Below, in pieces: positions 38,031 through 46,743 of a stretch of 64,000 nt of DNA. This stretch comes from Leclercia pneumoniae. GTDB lineage: Bacteria; Pseudomonadota; Gammaproteobacteria; Enterobacterales; Enterobacteriaceae. Location of the stretch: the NCBI RefSeq assembly GCF_017348915.1, contig NZ_CP071383.1, positions 2,790,001-2,854,000 on the forward strand. The letters run 5' to 3'. The notes beneath the pieces are model-generated. The model saw only the letters and a list, made by a program, of their open reading frames with translations. It did not search any database and had not been told where the DNA came from. Each line of letters begins with the position of its first letter. Positions within the stretch are counted from its first letter, which is position 1. The position numbers and the translations under genes were made by a program.

Positions 38031-39185
38031 TCAGTCGTGGCTGACGGTATTGGCTTCGATATATGCAAAATTAATGTCTTCGCCCAGTCCCGGACGGTTT
38101 GGCAGGCTGACCATGCCGTCGTCGTCCATCGGGTCGACCAGGCTGTTGAGGTACGCTGCGGGCTCCTCATAGTCGAGGAAGGGGTGCAATAAACCGCGCT
38201 CATACCAGCGGCAGTTTTTGATTGCCCCAATCACCGCCAGGCTTGCCGCCCCGTTGCCATGGACTTCGCAATCCATACCAAACGACTCGGCCAGGTGGGC
38301 CACCTTCAGGGTTGGCGTAATACCGCCCACGCCGTTTGACCCGGCGCGCAGAATGTCGCACGCCCCTGCCTTCACCCAGTCGGCACGGCTGTGATGTTTA
38401 CCGCCCAGGCTCTCCGGCCCGATGATGGGGATAGAGAGGTTCTCTGCCAGCCAGACGTAGGAGGACATGCTCTCCTCTTCCATCGGCTCCTCAAACCAGG
38501 CGAAATTAAGCTTTTCCAGCTCTTTACCGATGTACAGCGCTTCGGCCCGGCTATACCAGTGGTAGCCGTCGATCATCAGATCGATATCCGGCCCTACCGC
38601 CTCACGCACGGCGGCGCAGGCTTTAACATCCATTTTGGGGTTCGGGGCGAAGGAGACCGGCGGCATCCAGGTGTGTAGCTTGATCGCTTTGTAACCGCGC
38701 GCCACCAGTTTTTCGGCAAAGCTGGCGTACTCCTCCGGGGTGGAGAGGCCACCCGGCAGGTCATCACCGCACATGGTGCTGCCGTAGGCCGGCACTTTAT
38801 CGCGATAACCGCCCAGCAATTTCCACACCGGCATATTCAGTTTGCGTCCAATCAGATCCCACAGCGCCTGTTCAACGAAGCCCAGCGCACGCTCGCTAAG
38901 CTGATGGGCGCTGCCGCGCTGCCAGTGCGCCAGGTCCTGCCAGATGCGCTCGCGATTAAACGCATCCTGGCCGATCATCACCTTGCGAAAGAAGGTGTTG
39001 ACCACAAAAGGGCGCACCACTTCCGGCGGTGCAAACGCGTACCCTTGGGTGCCATCGTCTGCGGTAATCGTCAGCATCGCCATTTTTGCCAGGCTCTCTG
39101 GCCCCGGGTGCGAATGCCCGGCGGTGTCAGAGACGCGGCGCGTGGGATACTGGAAGACGGTGACATTGACAGATTCGATTTTCAT
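38031..39185 (-). CDS. Enolase-superfamily (mandelate racemase type) enzyme
   Basis: Enzyme of the mandelate racemase/muconate lactonizing group, 384 residues, probably a dehydratase or racemase of an acid sugar or similar carboxylate. The acid/base motif KxH is at Lys169-His171. Metal ligands are Asp206 (MIDGYHWY), Glu232 (WFEEP) and Glu258 (GPESLGG). The second-side histidine is His309 in CEVHGNGA. The capping domain forms the N-terminal 130 residues. It is the first gene of the operon with the ABC importer, so the importer probably brings in its substrate or a precursor. No regulator or other catabolic enzyme is adjacent. Exact substrate is unknown. Confidence 0.87.
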   Translation of the reverse strand: MKIESVNVTVFQYPTRRVSDTAGHSHPGPESLAKMAMLTITADDGTQGYAFAPPEVVRPFVVNTFFRKVMIGQDAFNRERIWQDLAHWQRGSAHQLSERALGFVEQALWDLIGRKLNMPVWKLLGGYRDKVPAYGSTMCGDDLPGGLSTPEEYASFAEKLVARGYKAIKLHTWMPPVSFAPNPKMDVKACAAVREAVGPDIDLMIDGYHWYSRAEALYIGKELEKLNFAWFEEPMEEESMSSYVWLAENLSIPIIGPESLGGKHHSRADWVKAGACDILRAGSNGVGGITPTLKVAHLAESFGMDCEVHGNGAASLAVIGAIKNCRWYERGLLHPFLDYEEPAAYLNSLVDPMDDDGMVSLPNRPGLGEDINFAYIEANTVSHD

Positions 39186-39415
39186 TTTCAGTCCTTAAAA
39201 CTACAGAGGTTCAGAGCGACTTTGTATTTTGAAAAGCTGTTTCGAAAGTAACTTTAAGCGCAAAATTCGTCCGCTGCCTTAGACAAATTCCGCTAAGCAT
39301 CGGCCATTTTTTGGGCATATGCACGGCAACGAGTGACAGTTTTCACAAAAGAAAGGTGAACTGTGATGTCGATCGGGAAGGATGTTTGAATGAAATGAAA
39401 AGCAGTTTCGAGCAA

Positions 39416-39438
39416 CCCTCTTCCCGTCGGGAAGAGGG
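39416..39438 (-). terminator. Hairpin downstream of fbaB
   Basis: CCCTCTTCC pairs with GGAAGAGGG over a short loop, 15 bases after the fbaB stop. It resembles the CCCTCTCC palindrome after yegD. There is no T run, so it may be an mRNA-end hairpin rather than a strong terminator. Confidence 0.5.
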
Positions 39439-39452
39439 TCTGGAGAGGGGTA

Positions 39453-40505
39453 TCAGGCGATGGTGACCTTGCTGTCCAGGTAGACATCCTGCACGGCGTT
39501 GATCAGCTTCACGCCGTCGGCCATCGATTTCTTAAAGGCTTTGCGGCCCAGAATCAGCCCCATACCGCCCGCACGCTTGTTGATAACCGCCGTACGTACC
39601 GCGTCGGCCAGGTCGGTCTCGCCGCCTGCAGCACCACCAGAGTTGATCAAGCCAGCGCGGCCCATATAGCAGTTCGCCAGTTGGTAACGGACCAGGTCAA
39701 TCGGGTTATCGCTGGTCAGCTTGCTGTAGACCCGTTCGTCGGTATACCCGTAATTCACCGCCGTATAGCCACCGTTATTTTCGGCCATTTTCTGCTTCAC
39801 GATATCCGCACCAATGGTCGCCGCCAGGTGGTTGGCCTGGCCGGTAAGGTCGGCAGATACGTGATAGTCGGTGCCCTCTTTTTTGAACGCATTGTTACGC
39901 AGATAGGCCCACAGGACGGTGACCATCCCCAGCTCGTGCGCACGTTCAAAGGCGCTTGAGATCTCTTCGATCTGGCGACGCGACTGTTCAGAGCCAAAGT
40001 AAATGGTCGCCCCTACCGCCACGGCCCCCATATTGAAGGCCTGTTCCACGCTGGCATACAACGTCTGGTCATATTCCGTAGGATAGCTCAGGGTTTCGTT
40101 GTGGTTGAGTTTCACAAGGAAAGGAATGCGGTGCGCATAGCGGCGCGAGACGGAGGCCAGCACGCCATAGGTGGAGGCCACGCAGTTACAGCCCGCTTCG
40201 ATCGCCAGTTCCACAATATTCTTCGGATCGAAATAGAGTGGATTAGCGGCAAACGACGCCCCGGCAGAGTGTTCCACCCCCTGGTCTACCGGCAGGATAG
40301 AGAGATATCCGGTGCCACCAAGACGCCCGGTGTTATACAGCGTCTGCATATTGCGCAACACCGCAGGCGGGCGGTTGTTATCGATCATCACGCGATCGAC
40401 GTAGTCGTGGCCAGGCAGGTAGAGGTTGTCGGCTGGAATGGTCATACAACGGTGCTGTAACAGGCTATCGGCATCTTTGCCAAGCAGCTGCGTAATATCA
40501 GTCAT
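39453..40505 (-). CDS. fbaB: Class I fructose-bisphosphate aldolase FbaB
   Basis: Schiff-base aldolase of the archaeal/DhnA type, cleaving fructose 1,6-bisphosphate; in E. coli it is favoured during growth on gluconeogenic carbon. The 350 residues have the E. coli length. Typical segments are [27 protein letters not shown] and the C-terminal phosphate-binding stretch ([18 protein letters not shown] ... [12 protein letters not shown]). It is a single gene in the K-12-like order yegS-(insert)-fbaB-thiD. Confidence 0.95.
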   Translation of the reverse strand: MTDITQLLGKDADSLLQHRCMTIPADNLYLPGHDYVDRVMIDNNRPPAVLRNMQTLYNTGRLGGTGYLSILPVDQGVEHSAGASFAANPLYFDPKNIVELAIEAGCNCVASTYGVLASVSRRYAHRIPFLVKLNHNETLSYPTEYDQTLYASVEQAFNMGAVAVGATIYFGSEQSRRQIEEISSAFERAHELGMVTVLWAYLRNNAFKKEGTDYHVSADLTGQANHLAATIGADIVKQKMAENNGGYTAVNYGYTDERVYSKLTSDNPIDLVRYQLANCYMGRAGLINSGGAAGGETDLADAVRTAVINKRAGGMGLILGRKAFKKSMADGVKLINAVQDVYLDSKVTIA

Positions 40506-40688
40506 AACTTTGCTCCCCTATGTGCCGACGTCATGTCGGCGCGTGTCTTCCGGACCCATGTTTTTATGGGCAGGGTAAGCCTGGTCCCGACTGAACATCT
40601 TTGCCACTTTTAAGACCGATTTTCAGGACAATCTGCTGGCACGATTCGGGTACGGCAGCGTGACACGCCGCCGTTATGCACTCTCGCC

Positions 40689-41489
40689 CTACCACCAGGC
40701 GTGGAAATGGTGGACCGGGCCGATGCCTTGCCCGACTTCCAGGGTATCTGCCTGGGCCAGGGCGCGGGAAAGCCAGTGCTTAGCCTCCTGTACAGTGCTG
40801 GCCCAGTTCTCATGGCGGGGCCGCAAGGCCGCCAGCGCAGCCGAAAGAGTACAGCCGGTCCCGTGCGTGTTTTTGGTGTGTACCCGCGGGGCGGTGAAAC
40901 GCAGTTCGCCGTCGCGCGTGAATAACCAGTCGGGACTTTCTGCATCATCCAGATGACCGCCCTTCATTAACACGGCCTCGCAGCCCAACGCCCGTAGCGC
41001 TCTGCCCTGCTCTTTCATCTCTTGCTCGCTGCGCGCATGGGGAGCATCGAGCAACGCCGCAGCCTCCGGCAGGTTCGGCGTAATAAGCGCGACCTGCGGC
41101 AACAATTTGTTACGCAGGGTCGCAACCGCCGAGGGAGAGAGCAGCGGATCGCCGCTTTTCGCCAGCATTACCGTATCCAGCACCACGCTCTTGACCTGAT
41201 GTCGCCGGAGTTGTTCCGCCACCGCTTCCACAATATCCGTCTCTGCCAGCATGCCGATTTTAGTGGTGTCGATGCGAACATCACTGAAGACCGACTCCAG
41301 CTGCGCCGCCACAAAATCGGGTTCGATGCGGTAGACCGACTGCACCCCACGGGTGTTTTGCGCCACCAGCGCGGTAATGACCGAGCAGCCGTAAGCTCCC
41401 AGCGCCGAAAAGGTTTTCAGATCGGCCTGGATACCCGCTCCACCGCTGGGATCGGTGCCGGCGATAGTCAGTGCATTAATCCGTTTCAT
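40689..41489 (-). CDS. thiD: Hydroxymethylpyrimidine (phosphate) kinase ThiD
   Basis: Ribokinase-fold enzyme that phosphorylates HMP and HMP-P to HMP-PP for thiamin synthesis. The 266 residues carry the start [20 protein letters not shown], the glycine-rich loop, and the anion hole/catalytic motif [15 protein letters not shown] with its aspartate/cysteine loop near residue 210. It overlaps thiM by four bases and is thus controlled by the same TPP riboswitch. Confidence 0.96.
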   Translation of the reverse strand: MKRINALTIAGTDPSGGAGIQADLKTFSALGAYGCSVITALVAQNTRGVQSVYRIEPDFVAAQLESVFSDVRIDTTKIGMLAETDIVEAVAEQLRRHQVKSVVLDTVMLAKSGDPLLSPSAVATLRNKLLPQVALITPNLPEAAALLDAPHARSEQEMKEQGRALRALGCEAVLMKGGHLDDAESPDWLFTRDGELRFTAPRVHTKNTHGTGCTLSAALAALRPRHENWASTVQEAKHWLSRALAQADTLEVGQGIGPVHHFHAWW

Positions 41490-42256
41490 GCCGCCCCCTC
41501 CAGGTGCCAGATGGCATCAAGGAACGCAGTGGCGAAGCTGCCGGGCCCCTGGCTTGCCTGAGCGGCTTCGCTTCCGGCACGTTTCATCAGGCCGCAGGCC
41601 GCGGCAACGTTATCAAGCCGATCGCCAGGCAGGGCACAGCTGGCCGCCACCACCGCAGAGAGCGCGCAGCCTGTCCCCACTACGCGGGTCATTAACGGAT
41701 CGCCGCCGGTGACCTCCTTCGTGCGTTGGCCATCGGTGATGTAATCCACCTCTCCGGTCACGGCCACGATGGCGTGCATCTGCCGCGCCAGCGCCTGTGC
41801 CGCAGGCAGCGCGCTGCTGGCGGTATCGGTGGTATCGACCCCGCGTCCACCGGCGCTTATGCCGGCGAGGGCCATAATCTCAGAGGCATTGCCGCGAATG
41901 GCGGCGGGTTTGAGCGCCAGCAGTTGCTGGCAAAATTGCGTGCGAAACGCCAGTGCGCCTACGGCTACGGGATCTAAGGTCCAGGGCTTACCCGCTGCCC
42001 GCGCACTCTCGACGGCCAAACGCATCGCCTGAGCACGGGGCACCGTCAGGGTGCCGACATTGATCAGCAGCGCATCGGCAATCGCAGCGAACTGCTGGGC
42101 TTCTTCGGCCTCAATCACCATCGCGGGCGAAGCGCCAAACGCGAGCAGTACGTTGGCGGTGAAGGTTTGCACCACATCGTTCGTCATACAATGGGTCAGC
42201 GGTGCGCGGTCGCGGAAGTGGTTAATAAGAAGGTGTTCGGGCAGGTCAGGCTGCAT
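41486..42256 (-). CDS. thiM: Hydroxyethylthiazole kinase ThiM
   Basis: Salvage kinase that phosphorylates the thiazole alcohol for thiamin synthesis. The 256 residues include [22 protein letters not shown] at the N-terminus and the catalytic loop [16 protein letters not shown]. It is the first gene of thiM-thiD. Its ribosome-binding site GGAG lies within a stem of the upstream riboswitch platform. Confidence 0.96.
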   Translation of the reverse strand: MQPDLPEHLLINHFRDRAPLTHCMTNDVVQTFTANVLLAFGASPAMVIEAEEAQQFAAIADALLINVGTLTVPRAQAMRLAVESARAAGKPWTLDPVAVGALAFRTQFCQQLLALKPAAIRGNASEIMALAGISAGGRGVDTTDTASSALPAAQALARQMHAIVAVTGEVDYITDGQRTKEVTGGDPLMTRVVGTGCALSAVVAASCALPGDRLDNVAAACGLMKRAGSEAAQASQGPGSFATAFLDAIWHLEGAA

Positions 42257-42383
42257 GTTATCGCTCCTGCCTTGCGTGAAGAAGCGATAGCCGTGAAGGG
42301 CATCTGACTTCCCTACGCTGGCATTATCCAGATCAGGTGGTACGGGTATTTCTCAGCCTTCACAAAGAAGGGCACCCCGAGTC
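42257..42383 (-). promoter_or_regulatory. TPP riboswitch (THI element) controlling thiMD
   Basis: On the minus strand the aptamer runs from GACTCGGGGTGCC (starting 42383) through GGCTGAGA (CTGAGA at 42351-42356) to the THI-box segment ACCTGATCTGGATAATGCCA and GCGTAGGGAA near 42309-42338. The platform can form a stem between TATCGCT (42283-42289 on the other strand) and AGCGATA (42259-42265), which encloses the thiM ribosome-binding site GGAG. This fits translational shut-off by TPP, as in E. coli thiM. Confidence 0.93.
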
Positions 42384-42743
42384 ATTTAAATCATTACGTT
42401 GCAATTACTGTGCGTAAATCGCTATTCAGAATACTGCCTCTGCGGCGCTGAAATCTACTGATTTAACGTTTTCGCCTATTTCCGTTGCGCTTAACTGATT
42501 TTGTAAAGGTTCGGTAAAACCGTCAATTTGCACCTCATCAGACCACCCGACAACCCCAGGTACCATGCGGGTTTCGCGTACCTTTCTTCTATTTATGTAT
42601 CCAGTAATAAAACGTTAAACAATTAACCATTGAGCCCCACGAAAAAAGGCTCTATATTGGCCGCGATTTTTGCCACGTTTCTCATTTTTCTTAACTAATG
42701 ATTCAATCGGGGCCGCCTGACGTGCCGCGGTTGTAGGAGTGAT
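42384..42743. other. thiM/dat divergent intergenic region
   Basis: These 360 bases lie between the riboswitch and dat. A small hairpin GGTAC ... GTACC occurs near 42559-42583. The stretch before dat is AT-rich (about 42590-42700) and probably holds the dat promoter. I see no coding sequence or recognised operator. Confidence 0.4.
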
Positions 42744-44129
42744 ATGATGACGGATAAAGTCCGTATTGATACTTTGAATGCCTCTACTTTCAATAAATCC
42801 AACGAGACCTACCTGGCCCGTCAGGCCGAAATGGAATCCAATGTCAGAAGTTATCCGCGTAAACTGCCTTTAGCGATCACAAAGGCGGACGGCGTATGGG
42901 TAACGGATGCGGATAATAAAGAGTATCTTGATTGTCTGGCAGGCGCCGGTACCCTGGCGCTGGGTCACAACCATCCTGACGTACTGAAAAGCATCCAAAG
43001 TGTTATTACCAGCGGCTTGCCGTTACATACCCTGGATCTGACAACGCCGTTGAAAGACGCGTTCTCTGAATACCTGCTCTCCCTGCTGCCGGGCGAAGGC
43101 AAAGAGTACTGCCTGCAATTTACTGGCCCATCCGGTGCCGATGCCGTTGAGGCAGCGCTGAAGCTGGCGAAAAAAGTCACCGGTCGTAGCGGCATCATTA
43201 GCTTCTCGGGCGGCTATCACGGCATGACTCACGGTGCACTGTCCGTGACCGGTAACCTCTCTCCGAAAGAAGCGGTTGACGGCATGATGCCTGAAGTTCA
43301 GTTCATGCCTTACCCGCATGAGTACCGCTGCCCGCTGGGTATTGGCGGTGAAGCTGGCGTGAAAGCACTGACCTACTACTTCGAAAACCTGATCAACGAC
43401 GTTGAGAGCGGCGTGCGTAAACCTGCTGCCGTGATCCTGGAAGCCGTTCAGGGCGAAGGTGGCGTGAACCCGGCGCCGGCCGAGTGGCTGCAACGCATCC
43501 GTAAAGTGACTCAGGAACACGGTATCCTGCTGATCCTCGACGAAGTGCAGGCAGGCTTTGCCCGTACCGGTAAATTCTTCGCCTTCGAACACGCGGGTAT
43601 TGAGCCAGACATCGTCGTGATGTCAAAAGCAGTGGGCGGCGGTCTGCCGCTGGCCGTGCTGGGTATCAAAAAGCAGTTCGACGCCTGGGCTCCGGGTCAC
43701 CATACCGGTACCTTCCGCGGTAACCAGCTGGCGATGGCAACCGGCCTCACCACCCTTAAGATCCTGAAAGAGCAAAACATCGCTGACAAAGTCGCTGCAC
43801 AGGGTGAATGGCTGAAAGCGAAGCTGGTTGAGCTGCAGAAACGTTATCCGGTTATCGGCCACGTTCGCGGCCTGGGCATGATGATCGGTATTGAGATCGT
43901 TAAGCCAAATGAAGCCGCCGATCAGCTGGGTTGCTTCCCGGGCGATGGCGAGCTCTCTGCCCTGATTCAGAAGAAGTGCTTCGAAGCGGGTCTGATTCTG
44001 GAGCGCGGTGGCCGTAACGGTAACGTTGTGCGTCTGCTGCCTTCTCTGCTGATCAGCGATCAAGAGCTGAACGTATTCCTGGATAAATTTGAGCAGGCGC
44101 TGCTTGCTGCGGGCGTTCGCCCGGCTTAA
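42744..44129 (+). CDS. dat: L-2,4-diaminobutyrate:2-oxoglutarate aminotransferase
   Basis: PLP-dependent class III aminotransferase that makes L-2,4-diaminobutyrate from aspartate semialdehyde and glutamate. In 461 residues it shows the cofactor region [24 protein letters not shown], the aspartate motif [14 protein letters not shown], and the PLP lysine in [13 protein letters not shown] (about Lys295). It is followed after 18 bases by ddc, the decarboxylase that consumes its product, as in Acinetobacter and Enterobacter. Two ATG codons stand in tandem (42744 and 42747); GGAG precedes them. Confidence 0.95.
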   Translation: MMTDKVRIDTLNASTFNKSNETYLARQAEMESNVRSYPRKLPLAITKADGVWVTDADNKEYLDCLAGAGTLALGHNHPDVLKSIQSVITSGLPLHTLDLTTPLKDAFSEYLLSLLPGEGKEYCLQFTGPSGADAVEAALKLAKKVTGRSGIISFSGGYHGMTHGALSVTGNLSPKEAVDGMMPEVQFMPYPHEYRCPLGIGGEAGVKALTYYFENLINDVESGVRKPAAVILEAVQGEGGVNPAPAEWLQRIRKVTQEHGILLILDEVQAGFARTGKFFAFEHAGIEPDIVVMSKAVGGGLPLAVLGIKKQFDAWAPGHHTGTFRGNQLAMATGLTTLKILKEQNIADKVAAQGEWLKAKLVELQKRYPVIGHVRGLGMMIGIEIVKPNEAADQLGCFPGDGELSALIQKKCFEAGLILERGGRNGNVVRLLPSLLISDQELNVFLDKFEQALLAAGVRPA

Positions 44130-44147
44130 CCGAAGACGAGAGATAAG

Positions 44148-45614
44148 ATGTCAGATGTAAACCCGATTTTGTCGTCCTCGGCGCAAAGCATTGAAGCCTA
44201 TCAGCAGGCGATTTCGCAGAGCACCGAAGCGGTAAAGCAGTGGCTACAGCAGCCGGAAATGTACAAAGGCAGAACGGTCGCGGAACTGCGTGACCGTATC
44301 CAGCTGGATTTCAGCCCGCAGGGGCTGGGCAACGAAGCCGCTATTGCGCGCGCCGTTGAATACTTCCTGAAGGACAGCCTGGCCGTGCATCATCCCCAGT
44401 GCGTTGCACACCTGCACTGCCCGAGCCTGGTGGTGAGCCAGGCGGCGGAGATCCTGATCAACGCCACCAACCAGAGCATGGACTCCTGGGATCAGAGCCC
44501 GTCCGCCACCATCATCGAGATGAAACTGATCGAGTGGCTGCGTACTCAGGTGGGCTACCAGGCTGGCGACGCGGGTGTCTTCACCAGCGGCGGCACCCAG
44601 AGCAACCTGATGGGGCTGATGCTGGCGCGTGATGCTTTCTTCGCGCGTCAGGGCCACTCCATTCAGCAGGATGGGCTGACAGGCGATCTGCGTAAAATTC
44701 GCGTTCTCTGCTCCGACAGCGCCCACTTCTCTGTGCAGAAGAATATGGCGCTGATGGGTCTGGGTTACCAGTCCGTACTGCAGGTGAAAACCGACCAGTA
44801 CGCGCGTATGGATCTGAACGATCTGAAAGCGAAGCTGGCGCAGTGTGAAGCCAACGGCGAGCAGGTGATGGCGATTGTAGCCACCGCCGGCACCACCGAT
44901 GCAGGGGCCATTGACCCGCTGCGCGAGATTGCTGAACTGGCGAAAGCACAGCAGATTTGGGTGCACGTGGATGCCGCCTGGGGCGGCGCGCTGCTGCTCT
45001 CTGAAAAGCATCGTCATTATCTCGACGGTATTGAGCTGGTTGACTCCGTCACGCTCGACTTCCATAAGCAGTACTTCCAGACCATCAGCTGCGGTGCTTT
45101 CTTGCTGAAAGAAGCGCGTCACTATGAGCTGATGCGTTACCAGGCCGCTTACCTGAACTCTGAGTTTGACGAAGAAGCAGGCGTGCCTAACCTGGTCTCT
45201 AAGTCGCTGCAGACGACCCGTCGTTTCGACGCGCTGAAGCTGTGGATGAGCCTGGAAGCGCTGGGACAGAAGACCTATGCCGCGATCATCGATCATGGCG
45301 TAACCATGGCGCAGGACGTTGCCGCCTGGGTTGATGGCCATAAAACGCTGGAGCTGGTCATGAAGCCGCAGCTGGCGAGCGTGCTGTTCCGTTTCCGCCC
45401 TGAAGCGGCCATGGACGACGCGGCAATCGCGCTGCTGAACCAGAAAATCGGTGATGCGCTGCTGGAGTCTGGCCGCGCAAACGTCGGCGTGACCGAGCAC
45501 AATGGCATCACCTGCCTGAAGCTGACGCTGCTGAACCCAACGGTGACGCTGGAGGATGTCAAAGTCCTGCTGTCGCTGGTTGAGCGTACAGCGCTGGAAA
45601 TTCTGGCGAAGTAA
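44148..45614 (+). CDS. ddc: L-2,4-diaminobutyrate decarboxylase
   Basis: PLP group II decarboxylase that turns L-2,4-diaminobutyrate into 1,3-diaminopropane. The 488 residues include the region TSGGTQSNLMGLMLAR, the aspartate motif HVDAAWGGALL, and the Schiff-base lysine Lys307 in DFHKQYFQTISCGAF. With dat it forms a two-gene operon for norspermidine-type polyamine precursors. Codon use and GC look like neighbouring core genes. A strong terminator follows. Confidence 0.95.
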   Translation: MSDVNPILSSSAQSIEAYQQAISQSTEAVKQWLQQPEMYKGRTVAELRDRIQLDFSPQGLGNEAAIARAVEYFLKDSLAVHHPQCVAHLHCPSLVVSQAAEILINATNQSMDSWDQSPSATIIEMKLIEWLRTQVGYQAGDAGVFTSGGTQSNLMGLMLARDAFFARQGHSIQQDGLTGDLRKIRVLCSDSAHFSVQKNMALMGLGYQSVLQVKTDQYARMDLNDLKAKLAQCEANGEQVMAIVATAGTTDAGAIDPLREIAELAKAQQIWVHVDAAWGGALLLSEKHRHYLDGIELVDSVTLDFHKQYFQTISCGAFLLKEARHYELMRYQAAYLNSEFDEEAGVPNLVSKSLQTTRRFDALKLWMSLEALGQKTYAAIIDHGVTMAQDVAAWVDGHKTLELVMKPQLASVLFRFRPEAAMDDAAIALLNQKIGDALLESGRANVGVTEHNGITCLKLTLLNPTVTLEDVKVLLSLVERTALEILAK

Positions 45615-45620
45615 TCTCCG

Positions 45621-45652
45621 GCCCGGCAGGCAGAACCTGCCGGGCTTTTTTT
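45621..45652 (+). terminator. Rho-independent terminator after ddc
   Basis: A 10-base perfect stem, GCCCGGCAGG with CCTGCCGGGC, is followed by seven T residues. Its T run touches the stop end of the convergent scsD gene. Confidence 0.92.
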
Positions 45653-46154
45653 AGCGCCCCGCCCACCAGAGGCGAAGTTTCATTCCCCAGTAGCTGCTCC
45701 AGCCGGTTGTCGTACCGACTACATTTCCTTTCGACACTATCACCAGCGTCGGCGTTACGCTCACTTGCCACTGGCGTGATAGCGCCCCGCTCGCGTCATT
45801 CACTACCGGCATGGTCAGGCGTTTCTTTGCCATCCAGCGCGACAGTTGTCCGTCATCTCCCGAACGCAACGCGACGCTCAGAACGTTGCCGCCCTCTTGC
45901 GTTAGCCTTTCAACCGCAGGAGTGGTGTAGCGGCAAATGGCGCACCAGGTCGCCCAGACGTAAATCAGCAAAGGGCGCTCCTCGCTGAGGGCGGCGATAT
46001 TCATCTGCGCACCCTCCAGCGTCTCAACAGAGGTAGCCGAAAACCCGGCGGGCAGGACCGGTTTTCGCAGCTGATCCATCCCCCATACCGTTGCGATAAC
46101 CATCAGCAGCAGAATTAGCAGCTCGCGCGCCCAGCGGCGTAGTTTACTGCGCAT
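45651..46154 (-). CDS. scsD: ScsD, membrane-anchored thioredoxin-like protein
   Basis: TlpA-like thiol:disulphide protein of the suppressor-of-copper-sensitivity cluster. The ATG at 46154 gives 167 residues, close to Salmonella ScsD (168). An N-terminal membrane anchor (about 13-27) is followed by a thioredoxin fold with active site WATWCAIC and the cis-proline loop SVTPTLVIV. It overlaps the scsC end by 11 bases and is the last gene of scsBCD. Confidence 0.9.
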   Translation of the reverse strand: MRSKLRRWARELLILLLMVIATVWGMDQLRKPVLPAGFSATSVETLEGAQMNIAALSEERPLLIYVWATWCAICRYTTPAVERLTQEGGNVLSVALRSGDDGQLSRWMAKKRLTMPVVNDASGALSRQWQVSVTPTLVIVSKGNVVGTTTGWSSYWGMKLRLWWAGR

Positions 46155-46743
46155 CGCTTTTCGCCAGCTGTTCTTTGACCAGCGCCTCCAGATCCGCCTG
46201 AGGAATCGCCCCGGCGACCATTTGATCGCCAATAATAGTGGCAGGCGTTCCCTGAATGCCCAGCACCTGCGAGAGAATCAGATTCATTTGCAGACTCTGC
46301 TGGCTTTTCGCATCGGGGGTGATCCCCGTTGTGGCTGTCTTTTGTTGAGCAGCCAGAATGGAGGCCGCGTCATGATTGCCCTTCTTCGTCATTAATCGCT
46401 GGTGTAACGCCCAGAATTTATCAGGCATCGTGCGCCAGGCCGTGAGCGCCACCCGTGCCGAGGCCATTGAGCTTTCGCCGCGGAAGGGTAAAAGCTTCAC
46501 AATCAACTGCACGTCCGGGTTGTCGTGGACAATTTTCTCCAGCATCGGGTCAAATTTTTTACACCACGGACAGTTGTAATCGGTGAAGCTGACGATAGTC
46601 AGGCGGGGATGCTTTGCCCCCATTCGCGGACTGTCGGGATCGTTAAAGATCAACTCATCCAGCTGCTGGTTGGCATCGGGTTGCTGCTCAGCCGTGCTGA
46701 CGGCAGAAAAACAGAACAGGAAAATCATCATCCAGTAACGCAT
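46144..46743 (-). CDS. scsC: ScsC, periplasmic DsbG/DsbA-like oxidoreductase
   Basis: Secreted thiol-disulphide protein of 199 residues with a signal peptide ending about AVSTA (residue 18). The active site CPWC sits in FTDYNCPWCKKF, with the cis-proline motif QGTPATIIG. In Salmonella and Proteus, ScsC works as an isomerase or copper-stress protein kept reduced by ScsB. It overlaps the scsB stop by one base (TAATG). Confidence 0.93.
   Translation of the reverse strand: MRYWMMIFLFCFSAVSTAEQQPDANQQLDELIFNDPDSPRMGAKHPRLTIVSFTDYNCPWCKKFDPMLEKIVHDNPDVQLIVKLLPFRGESSMASARVALTAWRTMPDKFWALHQRLMTKKGNHDAASILAAQQKTATTGITPDAKSQQSLQMNLILSQVLGIQGTPATIIGDQMVAGAIPQADLEALVKEQLAKSDAQ

Noticed and set aside
32800..39185. 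Idea that the ABC-enolase operon is a mobile island
   Set aside because: No integrase, insertion sequence, tRNA or direct repeats flank it, and base composition looks like the neighbours.
44244..45500. A 418-codon minus-strand open frame inside ddc
   Set aside because: It is antisense to a well-matched decarboxylase and lacks any recognisable domain.
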